Notes: generated by a model from the sequence alone, not told the origin. A stretch of DNA of 33,798 nucleotides from Clostridiales bacterium (GCA_021202555.1 JAJQCT010000015.1:1-33798); one strand, 5' to 3'. Numbered from the stretch's first letter, positions 9,556 to 17,531 are shown. A program made the numbers and translations.

Positions 9556-9850
9556 TCACGCTTCCCTATAAAACTCTGCCTGTTTGTCAAACATATCGGT
9601 ATATATTCCACCCATCGCGTAAAGCTCCGAGTGCGTACCGTATTCGGCGACGTGACCATCCGCGAGCACCGCGACCTTGTCGGCAAGCTGAACCGCCGAG
9701 AGACGGTGCGTGATGAGTACGGCGCATTTTCCGCTTGTCATTTCGTGGAACGTCGAATAAATCTCATACTCTGCCTTTGGGGTCAAGTGCCGCCGTCGGC
9801 TCATCGAGCAGATAAATATCCCCGCCCGTGATAAGCCGCCCGCTAAATTG
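9556..9850 (-). pseudogene. ABC transporter ATP-binding domain, C-terminal remnant
   Basis: Read on the minus strand, the fragment begins just after the ABC signature (SGRLITGGDIYLLDEPTAAL), giving Walker B and D-loop. One extra base then breaks the frame at DPKG, and the correct frame resumes with PKAEYEIYSTFHEMTSGKC, the H-loop segment LITHRLSAVQLADKVAVLAD, GHVAEYGTHSELYAMGG and a natural-looking end, QAEFYREA. This is the tail of an exporter-type ABC ATPase (half-transporter with C-terminal nucleotide-binding domain). The upstream Walker A and membrane domain are absent, cut at about 9850 next to the promoter of the following gene. It is a relic of deletion or rearrangement. Confidence 0.8.
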
Positions 9851-9973
9851 ACAAAATACGTGCATTTTTGCCCCATTATATGGCACTTTTGGATGTGGTA
9901 CAATAAAGCATCGGGAAATCGCGAACGCCGCGGCTTCTCATGTACATTATATTTTTTAACAGGAGGTGTCGCT

Positions 9974-10312
9974 ATGACATCAAAGCTCCATTTACGTCCG
10001 CGGGGTGAGATTGTTTCGGCTCTCACGTCGCACAGCCAAAGCGAGGAAGGCTCGCTTTTCACCGTGTACATACTCACAAAATCCCGCGTTTTCGGGGATT
10101 ACGGCGTCGAATACGATTCGTTTTCGATTCTCTGTATGTCGATGAACATCGTAGAGGGCGAAAATCAACTGCCCGAAACGGACGAAAAATTTTTGCCCGA
10201 CGTTTTCCTTGACGAGGATGAGGCACTGCGGTTTATCGAGGAAATCGCAGAGTGCGACGTCACTCCGTGTACGCTTACCGACGTCGCCGTTGACAGAATC
10301 TCGCAGCGGTAA
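9974..10312 (+). CDS. Small DUF6514-like protein of unknown function
   Basis: A 112-residue soluble acidic protein with a strong ribosome site (AGGAGGTGTCGCT). The pattern FTVYILTKSRVFGDYGVEYD, a central SMNIVEG and the C-terminal FLDEDEALRFIEEIAECDVT, LTDVAVD resemble small clostridial DUF6514 proteins, which share the core of a short YGI/YGV strand plus an ALRFIEEI helix; this family call is from memory. No membrane segment or metal-binding cluster is seen. It stands alone, with an extended -10 promoter candidate (TGGTACAAT, near 9896-9904) upstream and a strong terminator directly downstream. Function is unknown. Confidence 0.65.
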   Translation: MTSKLHLRPRGEIVSALTSHSQSEEGSLFTVYILTKSRVFGDYGVEYDSFSILCMSMNIVEGENQLPETDEKFLPDVFLDEDEALRFIEEIAECDVTPCTLTDVAVDRISQR

Positions 10313-10347
10313 ACGCGCGGGAAAGAGAGCGGAAAATTTAATCCAGC

Positions 10348-10376
10348 AAAAAAGCAGGTCGCCGACCTGCTTTTTT
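10348..10376. terminator. Bidirectional intrinsic terminator
   Basis: The stem GCAGGTC / GACCTGC with loop GCC is flanked by A6 and T6, so it works in both directions. It separates the DUF6514-like gene (plus) from the converging adhesin gene (minus). Confidence 0.9.
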
Positions 10377-10392
10377 GGGTGTTTGTTCAACT

Positions 10393-12738
10393 TCATTCTG
10401 TGGTTTGCCTTATCATCCCTCCGTACTCGTCCCGCTTCAGGATCACAAGGGTTTTCGCCACCGCATTTGACGCATTTATCGTCACCGTTGTACTCGACTT
10501 GCTCACCGTAACCGTCCAAGGGTCGTCCTCGTCCTTCGTATATCCCGTAGGCACAGTCGATTCTGTCACCGTGTACGAACCGTAAGGAACCTTAATCGCA
10601 GCAACACCGCTTGAATTTGTCGTGCCGGTATATTTTGTTCCGGTTGACTTGTTCGTTGCGGTAAATGTCGCTCCCGAAAGGGCGCTTCCGCTGTTGTCTA
10701 CCTTATTGATCGTAATAGTTCCGTAGCCCGTATCCTCTGCGTTGATTGTAACAGCAGAATTTGACGAGCTCACCGTGACCGTCCACGGGTCATCCGCATC
10801 CTTTTCAGTATATCCCGAAGGCATCGTTGTCTCCGTTACGGTATACGTGCCATACGGAATCTCGCTGTTTATCGCGTACCCGCTTGAGTTGGTGGGTCCG
10901 ATAGAATACGTGTCGCCCGTTGAAGTATCCGTCGCGGTAAAGTAAGCGCCCGAAAGATTGCTTCCATCCTCCGCCGCCGTCTTATACACCTCAATTGAGC
11001 CGTAAGCCGACGTGTTCGTCACCGTATACGTCAATGTCGTTGACGTCGTTGATGCCAACGTGGTGCCCGAGCTTGACTTAATTGTTATGCCCGAGCCGCT
11101 CACCGTGACCGTCCACGGATCCTCGCTGCTCGCCTCGTACCCGTCGGGAACATATGATTCCGTCAGCTTGTACGTCCCGGACGGAATGCCCGTAAACTGT
11201 GCCGAAGCGAGAGTTCCGCTTGTTGTCACCGTCTTTGAATAGCCCGAATAGCTCGTTGACGTCAGCGTAAACTTTGCCGTCGTTATCTGTCCCCCGTCCT
11301 CGTCCCGTTTCAGGATCACGAGACTTTTCGTCACCGCATTCGACGCGTTTATCGTCACCGTGGGGGTTGACGAGCTCACCGTGACCGTCCACGGGTCGTC
11401 GTCATCCTTGACCGTATACCCCGAAGGCATCGTCGTCTCCGTCACCGTGTACGTGCCGTAAGGGATAGTTCTATTTTCTGCATATCCGCTTGAGTTCGTC
11501 GGTCCTATCGTGTACGTGTCGCCCGTTGAGGTATTCATCGCCGTAAAGACCGCGCCCGAAAGGTAGTCGCCGTTCTCGTCGGTCTTGTAGACCTTGATGG
11601 TGCCGTACTCTTCAGGGTCTTCCGTATACAGCTTCAAGTATCCGTATGCGGGTTCCTGTACAGAGGTTTTTGAAAACACAACGAAATCCTGTAAGTCACC
11701 ACCGCTGTTAGACGTGCCGTAAATACCGTCAGTCCAAAAAAGAACTTCTTTGTGATTAAGCTGGCTTTTTTTAGCCGTTAGAATTGCGGGATTATTTTCA
11801 GAAATTGCCGCCGTTGATGTAATCGTAACGGAATATACCTGTGATCCGCTTGTCTTTGCATATTCTTCAATGGTGACATTCACATTATCAACACTGAGAG
11901 TATACCTCGAAAGGTTTTCAACATATTCCCGCTCAATTGCGGTTCCGCTGCTGTCGGTAGTCAAAGTATAGGTATACACCTGATTTACCGAATCCCACGT
12001 CATCTCATATGCGGTAGCATCAGCTACGGTTGAGCTAAATATAGACGCGAGAGCATTTTGCACAACTTTCGTCTGTACCTGTTCCACTATGGTATCGTAT
12101 TGGTCTTTGATTGTGCTGTAGAACGGATGATTCGTACTTATCATGTCAAAGACCGCATCATAGCTGCCCGTATTAACATGATTGAAATCCGTGTCACGTT
12201 CGCCAACAACGATTTCCCACACAAGCAACTGTGTCGCAAGCGACCGTGAAATGGCTGTTTCATAGTTTTCGGGATTATCCGCCCAATCTGTATTGACGGC
12301 ACCCGTATACGAATTTTCCGCACTGAAAAGAAAGCTCAAAAGCTCTATCATTTCATCTTCCGAAAGCATACTGTTCCCTGCGGCAAAATTAACGAGACTT
12401 GCAAAACCATCCGCATCATAGCACGTATATACGGAAGATCCGTCTGCGTTTATTCCGGGCTGAATACAGTATGCTATCTGATAATCCCCGTCATCGTCTA
12501 TGAAGTAGTAAACCCATGTACGCTGTGTTGTGTCGTGCGTCCAGCCGTTCATCAGAGTGACCGCTTGGTAGCCCCACGTTCCCGTACTGCCCGAAATCCT
12601 TATGTATCGCGCCTTTGTTGTTTCAGCCGCAGAAACGGTGGACGTTGCGGGAATCATCTCAGCAAAAGCGGTGAGAAGCATTGCAATCACAAGCACTACC
12701 GATATAAATCGAGTACCGGTCTTATTTGTTTCCGTCAT
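10393..12738 (-). CDS. Secreted thioester-domain adhesin with SpaA/Cna-B-like repeats, anchor missing
   Basis: The 781 residues begin with a Sec signal peptide (FISVVLVIAMLLTAFAE, likely cut near AETTK). A TQXA/thioester domain follows: Cys91 in AYCIQPG and Gln170 in ATQLLVWEI are placed to form the internal thioester that binds host surfaces covalently. From about residue 379 come four tandem SpaA/Cna-B-like beta domains, three with the unit pattern VYKTDENG or INKVDNSG, PYGTYTVTETTMPSGY, DDPWTVTV and TINA. These offer the Lys, Glu and Asn for isopeptide bonds. A fifth repeat starts (KTLVILKRDEYGG) but stops after 20 residues, and there is no LPxTG motif or membrane helix. The protein therefore appears cut short by deletion and may be released. 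The start has AAGGAGGAAAG upstream. The next gene upstream is another surface protein, separated by two terminators. Confidence 0.85.
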   Translation of the reverse strand: MTETNKTGTRFISVVLVIAMLLTAFAEMIPATSTVSAAETTKARYIRISGSTGTWGYQAVTLMNGWTHDTTQRTWVYYFIDDDGDYQIAYCIQPGINADGSSVYTCYDADGFASLVNFAAGNSMLSEDEMIELLSFLFSAENSYTGAVNTDWADNPENYETAISRSLATQLLVWEIVVGERDTDFNHVNTGSYDAVFDMISTNHPFYSTIKDQYDTIVEQVQTKVVQNALASIFSSTVADATAYEMTWDSVNQVYTYTLTTDSSGTAIEREYVENLSRYTLSVDNVNVTIEEYAKTSGSQVYSVTITSTAAISENNPAILTAKKSQLNHKEVLFWTDGIYGTSNSGGDLQDFVVFSKTSVQEPAYGYLKLYTEDPEEYGTIKVYKTDENGDYLSGAVFTAMNTSTGDTYTIGPTNSSGYAENRTIPYGTYTVTETTMPSGYTVKDDDDPWTVTVSSSTPTVTINASNAVTKSLVILKRDEDGGQITTAKFTLTSTSYSGYSKTVTTSGTLASAQFTGIPSGTYKLTESYVPDGYEASSEDPWTVTVSGSGITIKSSSGTTLASTTSTTLTYTVTNTSAYGSIEVYKTAAEDGSNLSGAYFTATDTSTGDTYSIGPTNSSGYAINSEIPYGTYTVTETTMPSGYTEKDADDPWTVTVSSSNSAVTINAEDTGYGTITINKVDNSGSALSGATFTATNKSTGTKYTGTTNSSGVAAIKVPYGSYTVTESTVPTGYTKDEDDPWTVTVSKSSTTVTINASNAVAKTLVILKRDEYGGMIRQTTE

Positions 12739-12789
12739 TCTTTCCTCCTTAATGAAAGATTTTTTGTATTTGCGACTTTTCGTCGTATG

Positions 12790-12814
12790 AAAAAAGCACG
12801 GCTGTTCGCCGTGC
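12790..12814 (-). terminator. Intrinsic terminator just ahead of the adhesin gene
   Basis: On the minus strand, the perfect stem GCACGGC / GCCGTGC with a 5-base loop is followed by T6. It lies 52 bases upstream of the adhesin start codon with no obvious promoter in between, so it may act as an attenuator. Confidence 0.8.
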
Positions 12815-12837
12815 GGTCATGTTTGTTTTCTGCTTTC

Positions 12838-12900
12838 TCACGGAGGCTCCCTCCCCCTTTGCCGCCGCAGCATTTTAAGCACACCAATTTGTTTGAGCAT
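12838..12900 (-). CDS. Possible 20-residue leader peptide between two terminators
   Basis: An ATG with an excellent ribosome site (AAAGGAGGG, 7 bases away) opens a 20-codon frame, MLKQIGVLKMLRR and onwards, ending EPP. It has four Arg codons (CGG, CGG, AGG, AGG) in the second half. The 3' part contains GGAGG-GAG-CCTCC, a small inverted repeat that could compete with the next hairpin. A terminator lies on each side. This layout is what a transcription-attenuation leader for the adhesin would look like, but the ORF is so short that chance or a dispersed intergenic element cannot be excluded. Confidence 0.35.
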   Translation of the reverse strand: MLKQIGVLKMLRRQRGREPP

Positions 12901-12935
12901 TTCGTTGCCCTCCTTTCAGATTTTTTATTACAAAC

Positions 12936-12963
12936 AAAAAAGGACTCTCGAATGAAAGTCCTT
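12936..12963 (-). terminator. Intrinsic terminator of the CAP-domain gene
   Basis: On the minus strand, AAGGACT / AGTCCTT with a 10-base loop is followed by a T run. It lies 31 bases past the stop of the CAP-domain gene. Confidence 0.8.
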
Positions 12964-12993
12964 CTCTGTGTGTTATCCTGTTTTTATGAAGCG

Positions 12994-14730
12994 TTATTCT
13001 TCGGTGTTGTTGTCTCCATTTCCGTCGCCGTCGTCGTGGTTTTCCGCATCGGAGCTTTCGGATTCGGAATCACCTTCGGCTGTGTCGGTGCCTTCTTCAA
13101 TGTCAGTGATTTCATCGCCATTCTTTTTCTTTTTAAGAACAGCGAAAGTCACCGCGCCCGCCGCCACGATAAGCAGTACAACAACAAGAGCGACTATCCA
13201 AGCATTGGAACCGTTTTCTTCATCGACAACTGCGCCGCCGTTGCTGTCACCGTCGTTCGCCAAAGCCGCGTTGTCTGTGTCGCTTTTCTCGGAAGTGTTT
13301 TCATCATCGGACGTTCCGATTTCTGCTTTGGCTTCCGTTTCGCTCGTTGTATCTGTTTCGTCATCCGTTTCGGTTTCTGTTGCGTCAGTCGTTTCCTCAT
13401 CGGGAGCTTCAGTGGTTTCGACGGGTGTTTCTCCCGTGGTTTCTCCAGTAGTTTCTTCGTCAGGCGTTCCCGTAGTTTCTTCATCAAGTTCCAACAAAGT
13501 TTCCGAGTCGGAATCTAGTGCTGTAGTTTCTTCGGAAACCATAATTTTCTCATTAGACACGGTGGTTTCGTCCTCGCCAGGTTCCAACGAGGTTTCAGGC
13601 ACGGCGGTTGTAGTTTCCGCCGTCTTTGTTGTTTCCGTGCCGCTGGAAGCGGTCGTGTTTGCTGTCCAATGCGCATAAAGCGTCAGATCTTTCGTCACCG
13701 CTGTATCAAAGTCATACTTTGTACCGTCTTCTGCCTCGGTATACCACCCTGTAAAAGTGTAACCGCTTCTCGTAGGTGTTGTCGGCTCGGTTGCCGTCGA
13801 GTTATACGCGACCGTTTGTGATGAAATACTGCTTCCACCATCCGAATCGAATGCAACGGTGTAGCCGGACAAAACAACAACTTCCACACTTTGGGGCGAT
13901 GCTCCTTCGTAGGCATATAAATATAGATAGCCGCTACCCGTCGAAGTGGGTGTGATTGTCATGTTGCCTTCCAAGTCAACGGACGTTGTTGCTATGACCT
14001 CACCTGTACTCTCGTCTTTAACATCAGGAACGGCGGTGGGCATAACATAAGCGGAGCCCGGTGCCTTTGACACGCGCACGCTAAGACGATACGTCGCTTG
14101 TGTACCGATAACAAGAGAATCGGCAAGAGATCCGCTCCAATATGAAACGCTGATGTACTCCAAGTTGCTTGTATATGTTGAAATTGTAAAAGCTTGCGTT
14201 TTCGAGCCCGAATAAGTACACCGTTGTATTGAGTCTCCCCGACCAAATATTTGAATCCAATACGTATATCCACCCATTTTGACACATCCCACGCCAATAG
14301 TTGTTGTATCTGTGCGAAGTATATTAGATCTGTGTCCCTCGGAGTTCATCCAACTGTCCACAACTATTGTCGGCGTCGTTTGTCCTGCCGCCGCATTTTC
14401 TCCCGTAACCGTAACCCCAGAGTGTTCACCCAAAGCGGCAGAGAACTTTGTTCCATCTGGGCGAGTGTGAGAATAATAAATAGCAAGTTCGGCGGCTCGC
14501 TGCATTGCCCCTTCAGTAAGTCGTTCATCCATCACCAAGGGATCCAAACCTTCGGCGGCTCTTTCTTCGTTTACAAGTGCCACAACCTCGTTCGCATAGT
14601 CGTAGTTTGCAGTACCCGAAACCGTAACACTGACAATCTCATCATCGGCACTTGCTGTTATAGACACGGCGGGCATAATTCCGACTACCATTATAAGAGT
14701 AAGTATGATAGATATAGCCTTGTTTCTCAT
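12994..14730 (-). CDS. Membrane-anchored CAP-domain surface protein with InlB-type B-repeat
   Basis: The 578 residues begin with a signal peptide (ISIILTLIMVVGIMPAVSITASA). Residues of about 45-165 form a CAP/SCP domain with the usual residues: His88 (YYSHTRPDG), Glu111 (VTGENAAAG) and His133 (EGHRSNILRT). A beta-rich region follows, then near residue 300-360 a Listeria-Bacteroides (InlB B) repeat (VAFDSDGGSSISSQTVAYNS, GYTFTGWYTEAEDGT, LTLYAHW). A Thr/Glu/Asp-rich stalk of over 120 residues leads to one transmembrane helix (NAWIVALVVVLLIVAAGAVT), a KKKK stop and an unusually acidic cytoplasmic tail (about 45 residues). The domains imply an extracellular, cell-tethered protein; bacterial CAP domains have poorly known activities. 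Ribosome site AAGGGAGG precedes the ATG. It lies upstream of the thioester adhesin on the same strand. Confidence 0.85.
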   Translation of the reverse strand: MRNKAISIILTLIMVVGIMPAVSITASADDEIVSVTVSGTANYDYANEVVALVNEERAAEGLDPLVMDERLTEGAMQRAAELAIYYSHTRPDGTKFSAALGEHSGVTVTGENAAAGQTTPTIVVDSWMNSEGHRSNILRTDTTTIGVGCVKMGGYTYWIQIFGRGDSIQRCTYSGSKTQAFTISTYTSNLEYISVSYWSGSLADSLVIGTQATYRLSVRVSKAPGSAYVMPTAVPDVKDESTGEVIATTSVDLEGNMTITPTSTGSGYLYLYAYEGASPQSVEVVVLSGYTVAFDSDGGSSISSQTVAYNSTATEPTTPTRSGYTFTGWYTEAEDGTKYDFDTAVTKDLTLYAHWTANTTASSGTETTKTAETTTAVPETSLEPGEDETTVSNEKIMVSEETTALDSDSETLLELDEETTGTPDEETTGETTGETPVETTEAPDEETTDATETETDDETDTTSETEAKAEIGTSDDENTSEKSDTDNAALANDGDSNGGAVVDEENGSNAWIVALVVVLLIVAAGAVTFAVLKKKKNGDEITDIEEGTDTAEGDSESESSDAENHDDGDGNGDNNTEE

Positions 14731-14799
14731 TTTAAGAAACCTCCCTTATTTAGTGCCGAAATGTCAAGTCAATCACAATATCGGCTTTTTTCTGCATCC

Positions 14800-14828
14800 A
14801 TTATACCATTCTTCGGATAAAAAAGCAA
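14800..14828 (-). promoter_or_regulatory. Sigma-A-type promoter for the CAP-domain gene
   Basis: On the minus strand, TTGCTT, a 17-base spacer and TATAAT lie about 70 bases upstream of the start codon. The -10 is perfect, the -35 partial. Confidence 0.6.
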
Positions 14829-14856
14829 ATGTGCGATGCCAAAAAATCGCACATTT
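14822..14856 (-). terminator. Probable terminator downstream of sigK
   Basis: The 11-bp perfect stem AAATGTGCGAT / ATCGCACATTT with an 8-base loop is followed on the minus strand by GC and T6. It would end sigK transcripts and overlaps the next promoter. Confidence 0.55.
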
Positions 14857-14920
14857 TGGTATAAATTTTTCGAGGGCAATCAGGTCGCTTTTTTGGTTGT
14901 TTTGACGAAACCGGCGATTA

Positions 14921-14935
14921 TGGTCATCATGACCA
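14921..14935. promoter_or_regulatory. Perfect 15-bp palindrome, operator-like
   Basis: TGGTCAT-C-ATGACCA stands in the 266-base gap between sigK and its terminator. It is typical in size of a dimeric repressor site, but no promoter is obvious beside it. The rest of the gap holds no gene apart from the hairpin at 14986. Confidence 0.35.
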
Positions 14936-14985
14936 GAAAGGGGGAGGGATTATATTGTGATTAAGTGAAAGCGGGTCACTGTATA

Positions 14986-15018
14986 TTGAGCGGCGAAGCC
15001 CGGCTTCGCCGCTCAATG
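14986..15018. repeat. 16-bp perfect inverted repeat (hairpin element)
   Basis: ATTGAGCGGCGAAGCC and its exact complement are separated by one base. It is followed by CTCAATGTCTTATT in overlap, the same 14 bases that flank a hairpin at 26578-26591, so it looks like one member of a dispersed family. No T run follows on either strand. Confidence 0.65.
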
Positions 15019-15122
15019 TCTTATTCGCGTCATTGCTTGTCCTTTCGCGTTCGCGTCAGTTTGATTTGACGCACTTGCCGACATATATGCCGTTATGATT
15101 CCATTTATCGCAAAAAACAAAA

Positions 15123-15809
15123 TCACCCGCCGCCGCTTATGTATTCGTAGAGCTCGTGCAGCGTGCTTTTTTCGATGCGCGAAACGTAGGAGCGCGATAT
15201 TCCGAGCGCCTCGGCGACCTCGCGCTGCGTCATTGCCCTGCCACCGTCAAGTCCATATCGCGAAATCATGATTTTTCGTTCCCGCTCGCCGAGGCGTTTT
15301 TTTATGTATTCGAGCGCCTTTTCCGACTTCATTTTTCTGTCTATCGTTTCGGCTATGTTGTCCTCGACGGATATTACGTCTGCGTATGTTAAGGGATTTC
15401 CGTCCCTGTCCGTGTCTATTGCGTCGTTGATTGAAATTTCCGCAGACAGCTTTTTCTGCGAGCGAAAATACATGAGAATTTCATTTTGTATGCACCTTGA
15501 CGCATACGTCGCGAGCCTTGCCCCGTTTTGCGGATCAAACGTATCGACTGCCTTTATAAGCCCTATCGAGCCTATCGAAATCAAATCGTCCTGATTTTTG
15601 TTTCCCGAATAATATTTGCGCACGATATGCGACACGAGGCGCAGATTGTGCTCGATTAAAAGGCTGCGCGCCTCCGCGTCGCCTGCGGTTGAGCGAGCAA
15701 GAAGCGCCTCTTCCTCATCGCGCGAAAGGGGCGGCAAAAAGCTTGAACCGTCGGATACCGAAAGGAGCAGCGTCAGAAACAATGAGAGCAGGACATCAAA
15801 CGAAAACAT
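15123..15809 (-). CDS. sigK: Sporulation sigma factor SigK (pro-sigma-K)
   Basis: A 228-residue sigma-70 factor. It opens with a hydrophobic pro-sequence (MFSFDVLLSLFLTLLLSV), a mark of sigma-K that is normally cut off by SpoIVFB. Then come region 2 (IEHNLRLVSHIVRKYY, DDLISIGSIGLIKAVDTFD, ARLATYASRCIQNEILMYFR) and region 4 (RERKIMISRYGLDGG, MTQREVAEALGISRSYVSRI). Sigma-K directs late mother-cell transcription for coat and spore maturation. The gene is uninterrupted, so there is no skin-type element inside it. The start ATG follows AGAGGTG. Only 28 bases upstream begins a remarkable tandem palindrome array, and no ordinary promoter can be seen between it and the gene. SigE is the main alternative but has a longer pro-region. 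Confidence 0.9.
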   Translation of the reverse strand: MFSFDVLLSLFLTLLLSVSDGSSFLPPLSRDEEEALLARSTAGDAEARSLLIEHNLRLVSHIVRKYYSGNKNQDDLISIGSIGLIKAVDTFDPQNGARLATYASRCIQNEILMYFRSQKKLSAEISINDAIDTDRDGNPLTYADVISVEDNIAETIDRKMKSEKALEYIKKRLGERERKIMISRYGLDGGRAMTQREVAEALGISRSYVSRIEKSTLHELYEYISGGG

Positions 15810-15836
15810 ATTTTCACCTCTGCGAACAAACTCTAC

Positions 15837-16064
15837 GTTCCGCGAAGCGGATACGTATGTTCCGCGCAGCGGATACGTTATGTTCCGCGCAGCGGATACA
15901 TTGCGTTCCGCATAGCGGATACGTTGCGTTCCGCGTAGCGGATACGTTATGTTCCGCGCAGCGGATACGTTATGTTCCGCGCAGCGGATACGTATGTTCC
16001 GCGCAGCGGATACATTGCGTTCCGCGTAGCGGAGACATTATGTTCCGCGTAGCGGATACATTGC
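15837..16064. repeat. Tandem array of ten 22-23-bp palindromic units upstream of sigK
   Basis: Units start at 15837, 15859, 15882, 15905, 15928, 15951, 15974, 15996, 16019 and 16042, and a decayed eleventh starts at 16065. The consensus is GTTCCGCGCAGCGGATAC followed by a 4-5-base linker. Each unit holds a 5-bp stem TCCGC / GCGGA around a three-base centre (GAA, GCA, GCA, ATA, GTA, GCA, GCA, GCA, GTA, GTA). The stems never vary while centres and linkers do. The period is close to two DNA turns and is not a multiple of three. The array fills most of the gap between sigK and the SLH gene; the rest of that gap (16077-16210) is AT-rich and featureless apart from the ribosome site. Confidence 0.9.
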
Positions 16065-16223
16065 GTTCGCATCATCATTATATGAAAAATTCCGACACCG
16101 TGCCACACGGGAATTCAAAAAAAGCAAGAGCGAAAATTCAGCGCGAAAACTTTTTCCTTTCGCGTATATTTTCACCGCCGCAAGGGGAAAATTAAATCGC
16201 AATCTTTTTTTCGGAGGCTGAAA

Positions 16224-17531
16224 ATGATTTTTTCAAGCAAAAGCGTTCAAACAAGAGCGGCAGCCGTATTCCTCGCCGTTCTTCTCATCATCCCCGCGGC
16301 AGCGTTTGCCGCCGATGCGACAGCCGACACGGCTGACACGACTGCAATCGTCTCGCCCGCGCTCTCGGTGATTTCCCGCGAATCCGTCATGACCGTTACC
16401 GGAATGAACGGCGGCAGCGCCGTATTTACGTCTGAGGCATTCGACCTTTATCTCGGCGTCGAGGCTGACAGCATAACTGTTCTGACAGTCCCCGACGCGA
16501 CTGACGGCACGCTTTATCTCGGCTCCGTCCCCGTCACATCCGGACAAACCGTCTCGCGCAAAAATTTTTCAAACCTTATCTTTAAGGCTGCGGGCGACGC
16601 CGCCGACTGCACATTTTCGTTCACACATGACGGCACCTATGCGACGACCTGCCGTGTGCGCGTAATCGATTCTGTGAATCTCGCGCCCGCCTTTGACGAC
16701 GACGGGGCGTCCGTCACGACGCTGAAGGAAATTTCCGTTTACGGCTCTGTCTCGGCGGCGGATCCCGAGGGCGATTCCCTCACATATGTCGTCACCTCGT
16801 CCCCCGCGAAGGGCTCGGTAACGATTACGGATGCATCCTACGGCGAATTTATGTATACGCCGTCGGCAGGAAAGCGCGGAACGGACAGCTTCGGCGTGCG
16901 CGCGTATGACGAATACGGCAACTGGTCGGACGAAATCACAGTAAGCGTGACGATAAACAGAAACACGTCGGGCATAACGTACACCGACCTTGAAGGCGAT
17001 ATGTCGTACAACGCGGCGATTAAAATGACCTCTCTCGGCGTAATGGGAGGCGTATACGTCAACGGCGACGCGTACTTTTATCCGGACGTGACGGTGAGCC
17101 GCGAGGATTTCGTCGTCATGCTCATGAAAACAATCGGGCTTTCCGAAATCCCCGAAATCGACACAGTTTATTTTGCCGACGACGAGCTTATAAGCGATGA
17201 CGCGCGGAATTACGTCCGTGCGGCGGCAAAGCTCGGATTTATAAACGGTACAAAGGACGAGCTCGGCGTCTCATATTTTAATCCCGACGAGGAAATTACA
17301 CGCGCGGAGGCTGCAGTGATTCTGCAAAACGTCATCGGTGCGGAAACGGGAGACACAGTCGCGGTATTTTCCGACAGAGACAGCATTCCCTCGTGGGCTG
17401 AGGCATCCGTATACGCCATGTACGAGATTGGCGTAATGTCCTCTTACGGCGGCGATTTTTCACCGACCGACGCTCTGACGCGCGGTCAGGCGGCGATAAT
17501 TCTCTCAAATGTCGCCGACATGGTTGTATAG
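16224..17531 (+). CDS. SLH-domain surface protein with cadherin-like Ig domain
   Basis: The 435 residues begin with a signal peptide (AAVFLAVLLIIPAAAFA). A beta-rich N-terminal part of about 130 residues is followed by a cadherin/Big-type domain (VSAADPEGDSLTYVVTSSPA, GEFMYTPSAGKRGTDSFGV). Three S-layer homology domains follow from about residue 255: GVMGGVYVNGDAYFYPDVTV, LGFINGTKDELGVSYFNPDE and IGVMSSYGGDFSPTDALTRG. SLH trimers bind pyruvylated secondary cell-wall polymers, so the protein should sit on the cell wall. The start is well marked by TCGGAGG. It stands alone, divergent from sigK, with a terminator close behind. The ligand or partner of the N-terminal domains is unknown. Confidence 0.88.
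   Translation: MIFSSKSVQTRAAAVFLAVLLIIPAAAFAADATADTADTTAIVSPALSVISRESVMTVTGMNGGSAVFTSEAFDLYLGVEADSITVLTVPDATDGTLYLGSVPVTSGQTVSRKNFSNLIFKAAGDAADCTFSFTHDGTYATTCRVRVIDSVNLAPAFDDDGASVTTLKEISVYGSVSAADPEGDSLTYVVTSSPAKGSVTITDASYGEFMYTPSAGKRGTDSFGVRAYDEYGNWSDEITVSVTINRNTSGITYTDLEGDMSYNAAIKMTSLGVMGGVYVNGDAYFYPDVTVSREDFVVMLMKTIGLSEIPEIDTVYFADDELISDDARNYVRAAAKLGFINGTKDELGVSYFNPDEEITRAEAAVILQNVIGAETGDTVAVFSDRDSIPSWAEASVYAMYEIGVMSSYGGDFSPTDALTRGQAAIILSNVADMVV

Noticed and set aside
12535-13518. 327-codon plus-strand ORF over the ends of two surface-protein genes
   Set aside because: It crosses two terminators and lies antisense to a signal peptide and a low-complexity stalk; Phe/Arg/Cys-rich content is typical of a shadow.
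15837-16064. Possible CRISPR array
   Set aside because: Units are only 22-23 bp, follow one another without unique spacers, and no cas gene is near.
15689-16195. Plus-strand ORF of 168 codons across the repeat array
   Set aside because: The repeat period is 22-23 bases, not a multiple of three, so the translated repeats shift frame; there is no ribosome site and the ORF runs antisense to sigK.
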